Origin: Lachnospiraceae bacterium
Lineage (GTDB): Bacteria > Bacillota > Clostridia > Lachnospirales > Lachnospiraceae
Assembly: GCA_017475845.1 (NCBI GenBank)
Contig: JAFVEU010000114.1
Span: 1 to 5,922 of the forward strand
DNA: 5,922 nt
Direction: 5' to 3'
Shown: piece after piece, positions 5,073-5,922 of the stretch
Position numbering within the stretch: the first letter of the stretch is position 1
Layout: the number at the start of each line of letters is the position of its first letter
Notes under the pieces: model-generated
Databases searched by the model: none
What the model was told of the DNA's origin: nothing
Seen by the model: only the letters and a program-made list of their open reading frames with translations
Position numbers and translations under genes: made by a program

Positions 5073-5922
5073 TCATTCTTCATATGATATTCCATGTTTT
5101 GCCAGTAAACTCCTGCACTTTTCAAGTTCAGCTTCAGCCTTATCTGCACGGACTGTTTCACGCTCGGTGGGTTCTCTTTCCTCTTTCCGGCCCTCTTCAC
5201 GGCCTTCTTCACGGAGACCTTCCGCATAGCTCTTTTCATCAAAAGTGGTAAGGATATCTAACATGACTGCTGACCTTTCCCTTTCCAGGACATCCTTAAG
5301 GATCCCCTCTTCAATGCATTCGTTTACTGCCTTTTCTATTGCCTGTTCCGGTTCCATAGTCTTTGAGTAGTTCCGGACTCTGTCAACAAAAATACTGTAT
5401 CCCTTTAACGGAGTACAGGAATCAAGAAGCTTTTTGTTCTTCCCGAGATTTATATTATATACCGTTGCCGTGAACTCGAACTCATTATCATCCCTTGGAT
5501 TGATAAAGGCATCCGACAGTTTCAACTTGCTTACTTCCGGGTATTCATCTTCCCCATTATAAAACACAATGTACTGCGGTGTCGGGATCTTTACAAGGGT
5601 TTCGTTGTATATTTTGCTTTTATCCCTTTTCAGGATCTGACTGTAGAGCTCCCCAAGATATATGAACCCCCGGATGGGCATGTTTCTGTTTATACTGCTC
5701 TGGTGCTCATAAAGTGCTATATTTCCTCCGATTAGATACGCAGCATCATTCTTCATCTTGATGTATACCACATTTTCAAGGGTTATTATCTCCAGGTCTG
5801 AAAGATCCGTATAATTGCTTCCGTTTACAGCATTATACAAATCCAGTGCATATTTTTTATATCTTTCCTTCCCGAATACCGTACAGAAAAGCCTGTCCTT
5901 GTGATTCCTGTTTATCCTGTAC
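5073..5922 (-). CDS. Rpn-family recombination-promoting nuclease / PD-(D/E)XK transposase-like protein, 5' end cut by window
   Basis: The last 282 codons are visible; the reading frame is open to the right edge, so the true start is outside. The protein resembles the Rpn (YhgA-like) group, DNA endonucleases related to transposases whose E. coli members increase RecA-independent recombination. Visible parts: KDRLFCTVFG (8-17); a nuclease-like core with LEII (43-46), KNDAAYL (57-63) and ALYEHQS (69-75), where Asp59 and Glu72-x-Gln74 fit a PD-(D/E)XK-type site; and IRGFIYLGELY, as in homologues. The last 49 residues (234-282) are charged and coiled-coil-like, opening with EGLREEGREEGRKEE, a repetitive tail common in this family. 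A TTG at 5840 could pose as a start but would remove the region 1-27 that matches the family. Its cellular role is not known, and I see no flanking transposon ends. It is closed by its own strong terminator. Confidence 0.85.
   Translation of the reverse strand, partial: YRINRNHKDRLFCTVFGKERYKKYALDLYNAVNGSNYTDLSDLEIITLENVVYIKMKNDAAYLIGGNIALYEHQSSINRNMPIRGFIYLGELYSQILKRDKSKIYNETLVKIPTPQYIVFYNGEDEYPEVSKLKLSDAFINPRDDNEFEFTATVYNINLGKNKKLLDSCTPLKGYSIFVDRVRNYSKTMEPEQAIEKAVNECIEEGILKDVLERERSAVMLDILTTFDEKSYAEGLREEGREEGRKEEREPTERETVRADKAEAELEKCRSLLAKHGISYEE

Noticed and set aside
5018..5242. Minus-strand open frame of 74 residues near the Rpn 3' end
   Set aside because: It lies mostly within the Rpn tail in another frame and runs into the terminator; its lysine- and arginine-rich content is a by-product of the purine-rich repeat coding for E/G/R.
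5838..5840. TTG at 5840 as the start of the Rpn gene
   Set aside because: The frame continues upstream to the window edge with family-like sequence (KDRLFCTVFG), so the start lies outside the window.

Overview
The window is almost fully coding, and every gene I can support lies on the minus strand, so transcription runs from high to low coordinates. The core is the conserved bacterial block ylxM-ffh-rpsP-khpA-rimM-trmD (4983 down to 1355). It carries signal recognition particle and ribosome-biogenesis functions. This order, with a KhpA-type KH gene between rpsP and rimM and ylxM in front of ffh, is typical of Firmicutes. The Rpn-type nuclease at the right edge, with its long E/G/R-rich tail, resembles proteins abundant in Lachnospiraceae. 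A Clostridia/Lachnospiraceae host is therefore my inference from gene order and protein style; no rRNA is present to confirm it.

Layout in transcription order: (1) the 3' 282 codons of an Rpn/PD-(D/E)XK transposase-like nuclease gene (5922-5073, 5' end outside the window), closed by a strong intrinsic terminator at 5041-5003. (2) A promoter whose TTGACA -35 box lies inside the 3' arm of that terminator hairpin and whose -10 box ends 9 bp before the ylxM ATG. The ylxM message may therefore be leaderless. (3) ylxM and ffh, overlapping by one base. (4) A 65-bp gap with a 12-bp palindrome and a possible internal promoter, then rpsP, khpA and rimM, the last two overlapping by 8 bases. (5) A 90-bp gap whose two interleaved inverted repeats could form an H-type pseudoknot just upstream of the trmD ribosome binding site, then trmD. 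(6) A 115-bp gap with a recognisable promoter, then a secreted subtilisin-family (S8) protease gene whose 3' end runs off the window at base 1.

The genes cooperate in making and using ribosomes. Ffh targets nascent secretory chains to the membrane, and YlxM is its usual partner gene. S16, RimM and KhpA serve the small subunit and RNA folding, and TrmD makes m1G37 in tRNA. The usual flanking genes (ftsY before ylxM, rplS after trmD) are not adjacent here. An Rpn nuclease and an exported protease occupy those places.

I found no wholly new system. The most interesting signals are regulatory: the fused terminator-promoter with a leaderless ylxM, and the possible pseudoknot in front of trmD. Smaller points are substitutions at conserved positions in TrmD, S16 and Ffh. 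No intergenic stretch exceeds about 120 bases, and I see no RNA genes, CRISPR arrays or insertion sequences.
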